64,000 nucleotides of DNA from Branchipolynoe longqiensis (taxonomy: Eukaryota; Annelida; Polychaeta; Phyllodocida; Polynoidae): NCBI GenBank assembly GCA_030323885.1, contig CM059203.1:2914001-2978000 (forward strand). The letters are read 5' to 3'. Of this stretch, positions 42,537 to 54,177 are shown piece by piece. Within the stretch, counting starts at the first letter, position 1, and the number at the start of each line of letters is the position of its first letter. The position numbers and the translations under genes are program-made. The notes beneath the pieces were generated by a model. It did not search any database and had not been told where the DNA came from. It saw nothing but the letters and a program-made list of their open reading frames with translations.

Positions 42537-42742
42537 TTTTTTTTTCTTGAAGATTTATACTGCCTATCATGGATAAGTCTGAATAGACTTGTTTTCACCA
42601 TTAGGCAGTTTATCGATAGAAAGCCAGAGCCTACACTTTTACCGATCTAAGGGATTTTTCACCTCCCACACCACATAGACATGGTATGAGAGCAACGGGC
42701 CTTTGATGATGCTGTAAGTTGTACACAGCGGTGATAATCCAA
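42537..42742 (-). repeat. SINE E, headless
   Basis: Tail type 1 and body only; the head side is lost after 'gtgataatccaaatag'. Confidence 0.8.
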
Positions 42743-42804
42743 ATAGTATTATTAATATAGTCAGTAATAGTATTTTTAATACAGTAACAACAAGGACAGT
42801 TAAA

Positions 42805-42870
42805 ACCTGACTTCCGGTATTTTTCCGCAATTCTCTGACAGTGCTAATTCTATGGGGGGAAATCCGCGTT
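42805..42870. repeat. repeat shared with 5045-5135
   Basis: 'cctgacttccggtatttttc' and 'tctgacagtgctaattctat'. Confidence 0.5.
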
Positions 42871-43084
42871 TTCCTGAAAAAGTAACACAGAACACAATTT
42901 GATTTCTGCGGTGTTTTTTTTGCCGGAACCACTGCCATCCTTGATCTGTAAGATCAAATCTATTTTGTAAGTACTTCGATTTAAACAAATTGAGCGTCCT
43001 TCAAATTGTGCAGCTTTCAGGGACGCCGAGTCATGCCCGACTTTGTGTGCGGGGCGCCCCCTGGTTGGGCGGCCCGTTGTCATG

Positions 43085-43637
43085 GTTTCAGTTCACCGCC
43101 AGTTTCAGTTCTCCGTGTCGCTTCTGCGCATGTGTCAAAATCGAACAGCATCGTCTGCGCATGTGTCAACATCGAGCCAGATTCAAACCGTTGCCGATCG
43201 CCGTAAATCGCTGCACTCATACTGTCACTACTGTGTCAGTGTCACTAACCTTATAAATTTAATATAATCTTTTCGGTAAACATGTTTTCTATATGTGTAC
43301 CAAGCGATTTCTTTCTAGGTGGTGTGGTTTTAGAGATATTTCACTTTTTATGTATGAAGATTGCTTATGACCATTGACAATGCCTTGAGTTTTCCAGTAC
43401 GCGCAGTGCAAAACATTATTCAAAAGTAATAGAAATCCAGAACCCTAACCATATCAATTTTATATAATCTTTTTGGTAAACATGTTTTCTATATGTCTAC
43501 CAAGCGGTTTGTCTCTAGGTCGTGTGGTTTTAGAGATATTTCACTTTTTATGTATGAAGATTGCTCACGACCATTGACAATGCCTTGACGATGCTGTTCG
43601 ATTTTGATGCATGCGCAGAAGCGATGCGGAGAACTGA
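43085..43637. repeat. inverted pair around MITE D-derived blocks
   Basis: 43088-43150 ('tcagttctccgtgtcgcttc') is the near complement of 43588-43637. Between them the MITE D block 'taagcgatttc/ggtttgt...ctaggt' appears twice (43253-43385 and 43448-43590). Confidence 0.65.
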
Positions 43638-43639
43638 AA

Positions 43640-44186
43640 CCGCGACACCGGTGTGGCCGTCTCAGCTGCCACAAGGCTGATTTGCCAAATGTCATTTCTG
43701 CGCATGCGCGGATTCGAGTGACGAATAACCTGCAGACTCGGGTCGCATAACCGAATAAGCTTCTGCACGCTCGGGGTGGAAAAAATGGTGGCTTAATCTA
43801 AAACCTAATTATTTGTTTTAATAACAAATATAAGTACAGCAAAATAGGATTTAAAGTATTTTAGGATCGTATAAGCTGACAATCTGGGTTATTTAAAAAA
43901 AAGCATTAAAAAAACTCGTAGTGGTAGCTGTTATCCTACAGGTACCAGCTCAGGCATTCCTAGCAAACCCCAGCCAAGAGGTGGGTTACTGGCGTCGGGT
44001 CGTTTTGCACACGGCACGTGTTTTTGTCGACTCCACTCGCGGTGTTCGATTTGAAATTCTGACGACTCGGATGACCCGAGTCGCCAGGGTCGTGTTAATC
44101 GATTACGGCCTTTGAGATCCGCGCATGCGCAGAAACGACATTTGGCAAATCAGCCTTGTGGCAGCTGAGACGGCCACACCGGCACT
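43640..44186. mobile_element. about 67-bp inverted arms enclosing element J copy 2
   Basis: 'gtggccgtctcagctgccac' on the left faces 'gtggcagctgagacggccac' on the right, and the arms run to GCGCATGCGCGGA / TCCGCGCATGCGC at the inner edge with one or two mismatches. Element J copy 2 (about 43715-44110, 5' end altered) fills the space between. Confidence 0.75.
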
Positions 44187-44293
44187 ACTGGCGTCAGGCG
44201 GAAGAGCGGTGTCGCAAAATGTCCATGTGTAGTGTGCATCCTCGCCACCAGGGCGCCACCAGTCAACTGTTCGACAACTCTTTTACACACATG

Positions 44294-44763
44294 GGGCATA
44301 ATCGATTAATCAACTCGGGTCACCTGAGCCACTTTTTGGCGCATGCGCACATCCTACAGACTCGGGTCGAATAATCGAATATGCTTCTCCACACTCGGGG
44401 TGGAAAAAATGGTGGCTTAATCCAAAACCTTTTTTTTTTTAAAACAACCTATATACCTACAGCAAAATAGGATTTAAAGTATTTTATGATGGCATCGTTT
44501 AGTTATATTTCCATTTCACGAATCTAGGTTATTACCACAAAGAAAGATGTGTGACTGGTACTGATTGCTGTTATCCTGCAGGATGGTACCAGCACACATG
44601 TGATGTCATCGCTCCTTGCAAACCCCAGCCAAGAGGTGGGTTACTGGGGGTCGGGTCGTTTTGCACATGGCACGTGTATTTGTCGACTCCACTCGGGGTG
44701 TTCGATTTGAAATTCTGACGACTCGGGTCACCCGAGTCGCCCGGTGTTAATCGATTACGGCCC
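44294..44763. mobile_element. element J, copy 3
   Basis: GGGCATAATCGATTAA and CTCGGGTCACC at the left; GACTCGGGTCACCCGAGTC (a 19-bp palindrome with one central base) and TTAATCGATTACGGCCC at the right. Confidence 0.8.
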
Positions 44764-44786
44764 TTATATCCCCACCCGCGTTTCTA

Positions 44787-44956
44787 TACATACATACATA
44801 CATACATACATACATTCATACATACATACATACATACATGCATGCATGCACGCATGCATACATACATACATACGTACGTATGTACATACATACATACATA
44901 CTTACATACATACATACATACATGCATGCATGCATGCATACATACATACATACTTA
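44787..44956. repeat. (CATA)n tetranucleotide array with ATGC and TACG variants
   Basis: About 170 bp of 'catacatacata' with inner 'tgcatgcatgca' and 'acgtacgtatgt' blocks. Confidence 0.95.
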
Positions 44957-44959
44957 TGG

Positions 44960-45052
44960 TTAGTTGGAGTTTTACTTCCTGGCAACATCTAAGGTCATAT
45001 CAGGACGGGTACCGACTTGGAACAGTGCACACTCATGCCGACTTTATAGTAT
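44960..45052 (-). repeat. SINE F 3' fragment
   Basis: 'ttacttcctggcaacatcta' to 'gccgactttatagt'. Confidence 0.8.
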
Positions 45053-45104
45053 TAAGACTGCATACAATGGACGCATAATTTAGAATTATGATTGATTCGG
45101 CGGG

Positions 45105-45152
45105 TGAGTGGGGGGTGGGGGGTGGGGGTTGGGGGTTGGGGGGGGGGGGGGC
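45105..45152. repeat. G-rich run (GGGGTGGG)n
   Basis: GGGGGTTGGGGG words ending in a G13 run. Confidence 0.85.
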
Positions 45153-45302
45153 CTATGCTCCGCCCTGGTGCTGATTCGGGGACCTACACACTCTCATTCG
45201 GCGGAGTGGCGTCCGAGACTCAACACAAAACCTTTTCTTGGCCCAAACATATATATGTCCTGCATTGGCTCCCTCTGTTTGAATCGACATACCATTATAT
45301 TG

Positions 45303-46085
45303 AGTCACCATGAGAGCGCACTGTCACACGTCGGTACACGTCCTGATATGACCTAATACCCCTGTCACACTACGACGTAATGAGCCAACGTGAGCCTGAC
45401 GTGATCACTTTTCGTCCATTACGTTGCCGTACGTTTGGTTACGTTATGATGTTGTCAGAATGACGTTAGACTGACATCGAGCTATGTCACGTTACGTCGT
45501 GTTACGTCCGTGCGCATCAAGGTTTTGAACCTGTTCAAAACTTTTGATGTGATGCGAACGTAAGGGTTTACGTTCGCTGTACGTTCTGTACACTTTCGGC
45601 GAACGTCAATGACGTTAAACGGATGTTAGTCAAACGTTCCTCACTACGTTCCACTACGTTCCACTCGTTGACCCACATTAAAGCCGCTGGAAACGTCCAT
45701 GCGGCGTAATGGGAAAGTCAGGAGAACGTGAGGAGAACGTCAGGCGAACGTCAGGAGAATGTACGTTCAGCATTTCGCCAACGTTTAATGACGTAAGGAG
45801 CGTAAGGTAACGTAAAGCAACGTAGTTCTGGTGATGGAATAACGTACATAACGTTCCCTGAGCGTAATTACCTTGTCCTCTCTCGTTGAATGACGCCATC
45901 ACTACGCTTTACCGCTGTTATTCTCTCGTCCAGTACGCTGCATCCACGTTCAACTTGTGCCCAAATTTGCATACTACGCTGAAAAGTTCAACGTTCTTCA
46001 CGTTCTCCCTATGCTGACGTCATTACGTTGTAGTGTGACAGGGCCATTAGATGATACCAGGACGTAAAACTCCAACAACCAAACC
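45303..46085 (+). repeat. SINE F 3' end, split by MITE C
   Basis: The SINE runs 'gtcaccatgagagcgcactg' to 'gatatgacc' (45353), is interrupted, and continues 'ttagatgataccaggacgta' from 46047. Confidence 0.85.
45357..46046. mobile_element. MITE family C, copy 2
   Basis: Left TACCCCTGTCACACTACGAC, right GTTGTAGTGTGACAGGGCCA. Flanks TAA (45354-45356, one base changed) and TTA (46047-46049), fitting duplication of the TTA present in the SINE consensus. Interior: repeated GAACGTCAGG / ACGTT words. Confidence 0.9.
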
Positions 46086-46529
46086 CAAACCTTCACGTCT
46101 CTCTCTGTTCGGCTTGGCCAGTTTGAATTTTCGCGCAGTGGAGATGGGCTTAGTTTGCCAAGTGCCCGCCAGGGGGATGTGGGTTGGGCGGCGCATGACG
46201 TGTGGCCATTAAGACGTAGGCTAATGTTGCACGTCACGTGACGTTATTTACTTACACCGACGCTACGTCAGCCCTAAGCGGTCTGCTTAGCTTGGGTCGG
46301 CCACTTCAGGTAAACAAAACAAAGAGAAAGAAACCAACACAAAAAAGACATGCAAATATTTCCTCCAAAATTAAAATATAAATGCCAGAAATAAAAGTCA
46401 TTGATACAGATTGATTTGTTTCTCTCTATTTAAAGATAAAATAAATATATTGGATGCGATATATTTGAATTAAATATATCTGGATACTTTTATTTATTTA
46501 ACTTGCCTGTTCTGTTATGTTGGTGAGTG
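46086..46529. other. unassigned sequence
   Basis: No recognised repeat or exon. Confidence 0.4.
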
Positions 46530-47850
46530 AATGATTCGGGTTTTGTGTTCTACCAACATCTGAGGTCATATCACATGTTGACTTGTGACAGGGTGCACTC
46601 ATGGTGGGTCATAAAATACTGCATCCACTGGAATACTGGAATACCACATCATGATTCCATTTCATAATAGTGTAGTGGTCTGCACTGACCTCTCAGGCAA
46701 GTAACCACATAGACAGATAGGCGTGGGTAGTGTTTTGATATCAGGGAGCCTAGGTGGTGTAATGGTTAGCACACAGACCTGGAATGCAAAGAGATGTGGG
46801 TTTGAGTCCCGCTCTAGGTGCAATATTTCCCATTTTCATCACCCCAATGACACCGGTTGCCGAGACCAGGATCCTGTACAAGCTACATGCTGTATGGTTG
46901 TTGAACTTACCCTGTGTATGTATGTGTTAGCGCATTGCCTGTATGTATGTAATTGTAAGCATTAAAAGACTTACAATTCCAGGGGGACAAGTGTAGTAGT
47001 CTGCACTGACCTCTCAGGCAAGTAGCCACATAGACAGGTGTAGTGGTCTGCACTGACCTCTCAGGCAAGTAACCACATAGACAGGTAGGCGTGGGGAGTG
47101 TATTGATATCAGGGAGCCTAGGTGGTGTAATGGTTAGCACACTGGCCCGGAATGCAAAGAGATGTGGGTTCGAGTCCCGCTCTAGGCGCAGTATTTCCCA
47201 TTTTCATCACCCCCACGACACTGGTTGCCGTGATCAGGATCCTGTACAAGCTTTGCGCTGTATGGTTGTTGAATCTACCCTGTGTATGTATGTGTTAGTG
47301 CATTGCCTGTATGTATGTAATTGTAAGCATTACAAGACTTACAATTCCAGGGGGACGAGTGTAGTGGTCTGCACTGACCTCTCAGGCAAGTAACCACATA
47401 GACAGGTAGGCGTGGGGAGTGTGTTGATATCAGGGAGCCTAGGTGGTGTAATGGTTAGCACACTGGCCCGGAATGCAAAGAGATGTGGGTTCGAGTCCCG
47501 CTCTAGGCGCAGTATTTCCCATTTTCATCACCCCCACGACACAGGTATGCATGGGTAGTGTATTGATATCAGGGAGCCTAGGTGGTGTAATGGTTAGCAC
47601 ACTGGCCTAGAATGCAAAGAGATGTGGGTTCGAGTCCCGCTCTAGCCGCACTATTTCCCATTTTCATCACCCCCGTAACAATACCATACTCAGTCATGTT
47701 ATAATTCCACCAAGCCAACCACTCTTTTCACTATCCTATTCATGCAAAGCGGCAGGCTAGGTAGTGACAAGTATCAATTTGGTAAGTCCTCGGCTTGACT
47801 CAGTTGGAGTTTGAACGCTTGACTTCCCGCATGGGAATCCAGCTCTTACA
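46530..47850 (-). repeat. SINE F (head 2), split by a SINE D array
   Basis: The host copy lies at 46530-46669 and 47680-47850; the break is in the body. Confidence 0.65.
46670..47679 (+). repeat. SINE D tandem array
   Basis: Four tRNA-like parts and one stray leader in tandem (units from about 46671, 46991, 47038, 47359 and 47545). Two units end directly at 'catcacccccacgac' without the linker. AATA flanks both sides. Confidence 0.85.
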
Positions 47851-47976
47851 ATAATAAGTGCTTTATTTTATTTTTTTATTTTTTTTATTTGATGCTATCA
47901 TCGGACTGTACAGCTATAAGACGTGCACTATTTTAGAACAGTACCCCCCCCCCCCCTCCCCCTCCCCCACCCCTAC

Positions 47977-48207
47977 CAGGGGCGTAGGTAGGCCTATACG
48001 CGTATGCCAAAACGTCCACATCGTTTTGTTCCCAAAAAAATAAAATTTAAAAATAATAAAGAGAGAGAGAGGAGGCTTGTAGTAGTCCGGAGTTTCGAAA
48101 ACTCAAGTCTAAAATGTGTAAAATCCGCCAGCTTAAGCTTAAGCGGCCCCCTAAGCCCCCTGCCGAAATTAGGAGTACACATCGTTAAAGGTCTAGCTAC
48201 GCCCCTG
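47977..48207. mobile_element. hAT-like MITE
   Basis: CAGGGGCGTAGGTAGG faces CTAGCTACGCCCCTG. Such ends are common in hAT elements. The 8-bp target duplication is obscured by the C-rich flank. Confidence 0.6.
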
Positions 48208-50640
48208 CCTACCCTCACCCCACCCACTCGCAACATCAAAACCTTACTTATTACCTTTACACCGTGATTACCCAGTTCCGCACAAAGCCAAGTTAAAACT
48301 TTAATGTTTTTGATATTTGACCGAATAAGCCCCTTCCCAACCCTCTTTCAACGCCCACTAAATACCTAGTATCTAACATTTTCTTTGAAATTGACCCCAA
48401 GACCAGTCACATATAAATTATAAGTCCCCGCTACAATCTCAGACCTCCATTCCATTCATCAAATCACACAATAAAAAGAACTAACAATTAATAATTAAAT
48501 GACTCAAACAGCGCTAAGTAGTGATAGTAATAATAATAAACAACAATAAGGACAAGAGTCATATATGTAAATACGTAAAAATTAACATCATACTAACAAC
48601 ACACTGACATCCAGTGATCTGATTTAATTAACTCTTTCCTGTCACCAGCATACCTTATCCTTCAGTATATAATGATGTACATTCATGGGCAATTCAGTGT
48701 AGGTGTTTACTAGATACCAGCCTATTAATTGTGATTAAATCCACTGATTTGCATATTTACTATATATATGTATTTTAAAATATTTATATATATATTTATA
48801 TATATATTTCCTTTTTTTTTAGAAAAGGGGAAAGAAGGAAAAAATGTTTATAGAAAATTCTAGAACCATGCAATACATATTCACTGAATGCGTACTACTT
48901 TTATTGGACTGGAATTGTACACTGTTACTACTACAGCTGGTATTTCATTTGTAAAATGTATAATACTTTTAGTATCAAACAGGATTTGCACGCATTTACT
49001 GTTACAAGTGATAGTTTCATATATGTATCAAGGAATTGTACTGTACGGCTGGAAGACCAGCACTCTGGTGCTGACAAGACATATTATTCAATGAATAAAA
49101 TACACTTTAGTAAAAATTTAAATTAAAAAAAAGAAAGAACCTCCGTAGAATCATGATGCTTCCAATGCCGTGGTTTAAATAAGTAAAGCCCTTATCAAGA
49201 CCAATCAGCCACGATTGAAATTTCCTCTACCCGCGTAATCATTAATCACCGAATATAGGGAGTAATGTCATGGAATTTATGCTTTGTCTTGCGAAAATTA
49301 ATTTGAGGGATTTCAATAATTAAGCGACACGAGACCGACATAGGTTTAAAGTGGCATTTATTTTAAAGCTGATAATGGTAACAGCGAACAGAAATGAATA
49401 TATAGTCTTAATGTAGGCTAACAGACGCTCAACCCTTAGCTCTAATCTTGAGTTTGGGGTGTGTGGGATGCTAAAAAACCTGGCACTGTGTCGATATGTG
49501 TTGTCTGGTTCAGCTGCTAGGGTACAATGATTCAAATCTGAAACGTTATGACTTAATTAGGTCATCTAGGCATCCACGTTAAGCGTGGCGGCTGCAGGAG
49601 CAGTTCTGAAAGTGTATCAGCAATTCCGCTAGTCGGTGCCATAATCGGCCAATGTGATATATGCGTAATAGTGTATGCGTGACCCTCCAGGTGGGGTAAG
49701 GGCTCAGTACAGACCCAAGGCTAATTAAGTCGGGCGAATAGATATTATTGAATATATAACTACCGGCCCCGCACGCTAAATTACCCATGTTGTGGACAAC
49801 ATGAACAATTTCAGCATTGAAGTCAATCTTGTGACCCCCAACGCAGCACCCCTCCCCACCAATATAATAACAAATTAGAAAATAACTCACCAACTCAGTC
49901 AGTGATTAGGCTTGGTACGTCCTCCCTCGCCGTGAATATGGTCTATGCTGCCGACACGTCGTAAAGCAACCACCAATCAATCAAAATTACTGAATTTCTA
50001 AAGACAGATTAAATTAATTACCACAATGTCAGAATTTGGGCTATGTTAAGTCTATCAGATAATAATAAACAAATCTAATGCAATTAATAGTTTGCTTGCT
50101 TGATTAATTAATTAATCAATTAATTAATTAATTAGAATTGGCACTCTTTTTTTTCTTCCTTTTCATTTGATTGAGACCTCGATACATATTTGTCATATTG
50201 TCATATTATTATTAAAAATATTATTTATCATTCTCAAAAAATAAAAACGGTAGTTAGTACTTTTTAAAACCAGTTAATTGGGATTAATAATTTGTTATTC
50301 TTGTTGAACTCTCTCTCACCAAAGACTTGTCGAACATTCGGTGCATTTGGGTAATTTTGTTGAATAATTAATTGGGCTTACTAGGTTTGTTGCTTTCTTT
50401 TTTGAGCTCCAACTAAAAGAACTTTTCGAGCGTTTGGTTCATTGATTAGTTTTCCTGAATACTTAACTTGTCTGAAGAATTTTTTTGTCGTCTAGCCCTT
50501 ATCAACAAGTTGTCAAACACTTTCTGTACTGAGTAGTTTCTTTTTAATTGGTGAAACCTCGAGGATAAAAAAACAACAACATGTTAACAACTTGCCGGAT
50601 TGAAGAGTTTTCTTGATGAATTAATCGGCAAAAGGTTGCT
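48208..50640. other. AT-rich, mostly unique sequence
   Basis: Contains (TA)n at 48762-48808, tail type 2 remnant at 49196-49245, repeat N complement at 49920-49985 and a (TTAA)n-type run at 50102-50135. No exon could be supported. It is the longest stretch here without recognised mobile DNA. Confidence 0.5.
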
Positions 50641-50654
50641 GCCCCTCGCATCTC

Positions 50655-50890
50655 CCCGTCCTTCGTTCCTTCCTTCGTTCCTGCCTTCGTTCCTTCCTTT
50701 GTTCCTTCCTTTGTTCCTTCCTTTGTTCCTTCCTTCGTTCCTTCCTTCGTTCCTTCATTGCTTCCTTCGGTCATTCCTTCGTTCCTTCCTTCGGTCATTG
50801 CTTCGGTCATTCCTTCGTTCCTTCATTCATTCCTTCCTTCCTTCATTCCTTCCTTTGTTCCGTCCTTCGTTCCTTCCTTCGTTCCTTCCT
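50655..50890. repeat. (CCTTCCTTCGTT)n array
   Basis: Twelve-bp-based units 'ttccttccttcgttccttcc'. Confidence 0.9.
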
Positions 50891-51975
50891 TCTCCTCTCA
50901 CCCCCCTCTCCTTCCCCTCCTTCCCCTCTCCTTCCCCTCTGCCTCCCCTCTCCTTCCCCTCTCCCTCCCCTCTCTTTCCCCTCTGCCTCCCCTCTGCCTC
51001 CCCTCTCCTTCCCCTCTCCTTCCCCTCCCCTCCCCATCTCCTCCCCCTCTCCTTCCCCTCTCCTTCCCGCCTCCTTTCCCTCTCCCTCCCCTCACCTTCC
51101 TCTCTCCTTCACCTCTCCTTCCCCTCTCCTTCCCCTCTCCTTCCACTCTCATTCCCCTCTCCTTCCCCTCTCCTTCCCCTCTCTCTTCCCCTCTTCCTTC
51201 CCCTCTCCTTTTCCCTCTTTCTCCTCCCTCTCCCTCCCCTTCTCATTCCCCACTCTTCCCTCTCTTTCCCTCTCCTTCTTTCCTTCCCTCTCCTTCTCTC
51301 CCCTTCCCCTCTTCCTTCCCCTCTCCTTACCCCCTCTCCTTCCCCACCATCCCTCTCTCCTCCTCCTCCTTCCCTCTCTTCCCCTCTACTTTCACTTCTT
51401 TCCCCTCTTCCTTCCCCTCTCCTTTCCCCTCTCCTCTGCCCTTCTCTCCCCTCTCCCCTTCCCCTCTCCTTCCCATCCCTTCCCTCTCCTTCCTCTCTCC
51501 TTCCCCTCTCCCTCCCTTCTCTTTCCTTCTTCTCTTCCCCTCTCTTTCCGCTCTCCTCCCTCTCCTTCCCTTCCTTCCCCTCTCCTTCCCTCCTTCCTCC
51601 CCTCTTCCCTTCCCTCTCCCTCCCCTCTCCTTCCTCCTCTCCTTCCCTCTCTTTCCCTCCCTCTTTCCCCTCCCTCCCCTCTCTCCTTCCTTCTCCTTCT
51701 CTCTCCGTCCCCTTTCTTCCCCTCTCGTTCCCCCTCTCATTCCCCTCTCCGTCCCCTCTATTCCTTCTTTTTCCCCCTCTCCTTCCCCTCTCCTTCCCCT
51801 TCTTTTTCCCCTCTCCTTCCCCCTCTTCCCCCTCTCCTTCCCCTCTCCATCCACTTCTCCTTCCCTTCTCTTCCCCTCTCTTTCCGCTCTCCTTCCGCTC
51901 TCCTTCCCCTCTCCTTCCCTGCTCCTTCTCCTCTCCTTCCCCTCTCCTTCCCCTCCCCTTCCCTTCCTTCTCCAG
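50891..51975. repeat. CTCTCCTTCCC pyrimidine tract
   Basis: About 1.1 kb of nearly pure C/T made of 'ctctccttcccctctccttc' units. It produces a 597-codon plus frame and long minus frames that are repeat translation. Confidence 0.95.
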
Positions 51976-52039
51976 GACGTGCCTTCAACTTCCACCTCTT
52001 CTGTCACTCACTCTCCCTTTCACCCCCTTCCCTCCGGAC

Positions 52040-52692
52040 CAGACGTTTTGGCCGAATAAGTTAGAGTGTCCGTCTCCCGTGCTGGTAGATCGTGGGGTCG
52101 TGGGTTCGAACCCTGGTCGAGTCAAACGAATGACTTATAAATTGATCCAGGCGCTCGGCATTAATAGGATAGGACAGGACTGGTTAGTACAGAGTCAGGA
52201 TAATGTTACTGAGTGGGATATCAGGTCATGGTGCTGGCGGTCTGGTTTCCCAGTGGGACATCACTATAAAGTTGCCATGAGTGCGCACTGTCATGAGTCG
52301 GCCATCATCATCATCATCATGCTGTCGGTCGCGATGCGACAAAGACTGCTTTCATTACTTGACTGCCACTCTCCATTTAGCTCTCTGCTGTGAGAGTTGC
52401 ATCCATGAGTCGGTCTTATGTCTCTCAGCTTCAGGTTTCTCTTGATGGTATCCTTGAACCGGAGACGAGGGCGCCCTCTCTTTCTGTAGCCAGAAGACAG
52501 TTGAGAATAGAGGATCTGCTTTGGTAGCCTGTCTGATGACATCCTCATGAGGTGTCCAGTCCACCGGAGATTCTTTTTGATCAGAAGATCTTCCATAAAT
52601 GGCAGCCCCATTCGTTCGAGTATTTCCTTCGGAGTCGGTACCCGTCCTCATATGACCTTAGATGTTGCTATGACGTAAAACAACAACAAACA
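52040..52692 (+). repeat. SINE F (head 1), split by a LINE fragment
   Basis: The host copy lies at 52040-52301 and 52632-52692 (ending 'gctatgacgtaaaacaacaa'). Confidence 0.85.
52302..52631 (-). pseudogene. 5'-truncated LINE copy inserted in SINE F
   Basis: Encodes only the last about 90 codons of the LINE at 34139 (RWTGHLMRM, GYRKRGRPRLRFKD) plus its 3' end and ATG-repeat tail. GAGTCGG at 52295-52301 and 52632-52638 is the target duplication. A frame change late in the sequence separates it from a working C-terminus. Confidence 0.9.
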
Positions 52693-53287
52693 AATCCTTC
52701 CCTCCTGCCCACTCTTCCCCATCCTTTCCCACATCCTTCCCATCCCTTCCCCTTCCTTCACCTCCTCTTTCACACCCCCCCCTCCCCCTCCTCCCCCCTC
52801 CACACGCCAGGTGCGAGGTGGAGGTTGCCATGGTGACCACTCAGCACCATGCGGACCCCCTGGTGGCGACATAAGTAAACACCATATTTCACCATTCAGG
52901 TTAGTGGGGCGTGCTGCACTAACACATCACCTCCCACCACCTTCAAATGTCCCGATGCGCATGAAACCATCTAAATACAATGACTGCGAATTTCAAAAAG
53001 AAGCCATAAGTCACGAAGCGACATCATACAACATCAACTGGACTTTAATTTAGGAAATTATTGTTTGTTTTTAGTCAACCGTTTAAATTCTTCTCTTTTT
53101 TTAAAAACTTTTTTATTTATTTTTTTACAAATTGCGGAAATTTATTGTGAATTGTTGGTAAACCGATGCGCGTTTTGTTATCCGCGCTCAGCACCTGTTG
53201 GCAAAGAAAGCGATAAATCTTATAGCATAACTGGCCTTTATGTATCGTATATATTCTCAAGATATATTATTAGGACTGATCATTAGT
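52693..53287. other. unassigned, CT-rich at left
   Basis: No recognised exon or family; CTCC-rich to 52805. Confidence 0.4.
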
Positions 53288-54060
53288 TTAATTGAGGTTC
53301 ACGCTCTTAAATTTGCATACCCTGATCAACTGATGAATGTTGTTAAACCAAATACTCATCTAGATTTTATTCTGCACATCAAAATTTCCCACCAATTATA
53401 GTTAATAGAGCCTGTTACTGCTGTGGTATGCAGGTATTGCAGGTATTGCAATACCTCAGGGAGTTTGATGCCCCTGCCCTGCAGAGTTGTAAACCACTGC
53501 CTTGTAGTACAGGTTCTTGACAGAACCGAAGGCTAAGGGAGCAAACCCTAATCAGAAAACCATGTCACTGTGGGAGCATTAAGGGCGGTTGATGTATGGA
53601 ACTCCCAACATCTCCCGAACAGCCACTGCAGGGACATATAGTTTTGCGCCTGTCTGGACATGTTCTTGCCGGTGTGAAACCTCTATTTGCTCCCCGAGAG
53701 AGTGCCGCTGGTAACTTGCAAAAGCCAGCAGCACTTCAACACTTTTGCAGGCAGCTTTCATGCACAGCAGAGAGCTAAATGGAGAGCGGCAGTCAAGTAA
53801 TGAAAGCAGTCTTTGTCGCATCGCGACCGACAGCATAATGATCATGATGATACTGCTGTAGCCGAATATGTGCAGTATTTCGATGTGCATGCCAATACAT
53901 TATTTGTGCTTATTTATTTTTCAGATATCTCCAATGTTAGCTATTCATAACAACATTTACATAAGATTAAAGTATGGTAAATTAGATTTATGGACCTAAC
54001 ATATTTGTCTTTAAAAAAAAGAAAAGTGGCAAGAGTTCAAACTTTCAAAATATGCCACTT
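53288..54060. mobile_element. element H, diverged copy split by a retroposon
   Basis: H landmarks ('atctagattttattctgcac', 'gagcctgttactgctgt', then 'atatctccaatgttagctat') are separated by the insert at 53427-53850. Confidence 0.65.
53427..53850 (+). mobile_element. retroposon with LINE 3' end, copy 2
   Basis: The last about 90 bp ('cagcagagagctaaatggag' to 'gaccgacagcataatgatca') equal the LINE 3' terminus; the first about 330 bp are unrelated to the LINE part known from this window and are partly shared with 21927-22146. TSD TACTGCTGTGG / TACTGCTGTAG (53416-53426, 53851-53861). Either a non-autonomous partner using the LINE's 3' end or a LINE with a large internal deletion. Confidence 0.85.
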
Positions 54061-54177
54061 AATGTCCAACCTACTTTCTAGCAGATTATTTTTAAATAGG
54101 TTAAATTTTTGTTTGTTCTTTTGCAGATTTCTTTAGCAAAAAAAAGCTCATTTCATTTTTTTTTTTCTTGTTTTTGC

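Noticed and set aside
9738..47679. Functional tRNA genes in the heads of SINEs D, E, F and G
   Set aside because: Acceptor stems do not pair properly, heads are fused to SINE bodies, and several have T-run insertions; they are tRNA-derived promoters only.
49320..49893. Minus-strand frames as a small gene
   Set aside because: 71 and 104 codons in AT-rich sequence with no domain or splice context.
50600..52393. 597-codon Ser/Pro/Leu-rich reading frame
   Set aside because: It is translation of a CT-repeat tract continuing into SINE F; the opposite strand is equally open and composition alone explains the absence of stops.
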